A stretch of DNA of 13,682 nt. Origin: Erysipelotrichaceae bacterium (GTDB lineage: Bacteria > Bacillota_I > Bacilli_A > Erysipelotrichales > Erysipelotrichaceae). The stretch lies in contig DMBB01000122.1 in NCBI GenBank assembly GCA_003446295.1, forward strand, positions 1 through 13,682, written 5' to 3'. Positions 13,597 to 13,682 of the stretch are shown here, piece after piece. Within the stretch, counting starts at the first letter, position 1. Every line of letters starts with the position of its first letter. The notes under the pieces are model-generated. The model saw only the letters and a program-made list of their open reading frames with translations. It was not told the DNA's origin and did not search any database. Made by a program: the position numbers and the translations under genes.

Positions 13597-13682
13597 CAGC
13601 TTTCCACCCTGAAATCATCTTCCAGTGTAAAGGAGATGTTTTCTTCGATCCATTTTCTGCGCAGATCCGCCTTGTCGCCCAT
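13596..13682 (-). CDS. parE: DNA topoisomerase IV subunit B, C-terminal end (cut by window edge)
   Basis: Only the last 28 codons and the TGA stop are in the window. They read M-G-D-K-A-D-L-R-R-K-W-I-E-E-N-I-S-F and a short acidic tail, which is the conserved end of type II topoisomerase ATPase subunits (M-G-D/N-x-x-x-x-R-R-x-W/F-I-E). The position directly before parC, with a TGATG stop-start junction, makes ParE more likely than GyrB. The two subunits are therefore made from one mRNA and probably by coupled translation. Confidence 0.88.
   Translation of the reverse strand: MGDKADLRRKWIEENISFTLEDDFRVES

Noticed and set aside
1..13682. Mobile elements, tRNA genes, CRISPR arrays or phage remnants
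   Set aside because: I looked on both strands for transposase-like proteins, terminal inverted repeats, tRNA cores and regular repeats and found none; gene order is that of a conserved core chromosome.

Overview
The window looks like chromosomal housekeeping DNA from a low-to-mid-GC Firmicute. Gene order (recU next to gpsB and rnpB; dnaD-nth; yqeH-yhbY-nadD/yqeK-rsfS), the type B RNase P RNA, AGGAGG-like ribosome binding sites and simple U-tailed terminators all fit. The nadD/yqeK fusion and the parEC-yqeH linkage make me lean towards Erysipelotrichia; that placement is an inference, not a sequence match. I see no mobile element, CRISPR array, tRNA or phage gene.

Left part (1-1802, all minus strand): the 5' end of recA preceded by pgsA, then the RNase P RNA gene rnpB with its terminator, then gpsB. 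The 5' end of rnpB overlaps the gpsB stop codon. A 105-bp divergent promoter region (1803-1908) separates gpsB from the plus-strand pair recU-pbp1A (1909-5728; 8-bp overlap), which couples a Holliday junction resolvase to a large bifunctional class A penicillin-binding protein.

Middle (5729-8563): two back-to-back terminators end the pbp1A transcript and the opposing operon dnaD-nth-esterase (minus strand). A second divergent promoter region (7942-8026) drives dnaD one way and, the other way, a small unrecognised membrane-anchored thioredoxin-like protein that may be made from an almost leaderless mRNA.

Right part (8596-13682, minus strand): a tightly packed operon, in transcription order parE (only its last 28 codons are in the window), parC, yqeH, yhbY, a shrunken nadD-like domain fused to yqeK, and rsfS. 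Every junction overlaps or is 1 bp apart. It joins chromosome decatenation (topoisomerase IV) to ribosome assembly and silencing factors (YqeH, YhbY, RsfS) and a dinucleotide phosphatase.

The most interesting points are the degenerate NadD domain, which has lost its nucleotidyltransferase signature but stays fused to an intact-looking HD phosphatase; the orphan thioredoxin-like lipid-facing or extracellular protein with a C-x6-C in place of CxxC; the gpsB/rnpB overlap with a perfect hairpin just upstream of the mature RNA end; and the long two-part cytoplasmic tail plus FN3/PASTA-like C terminus of the PBP. No wholly new multi-gene system is evident.
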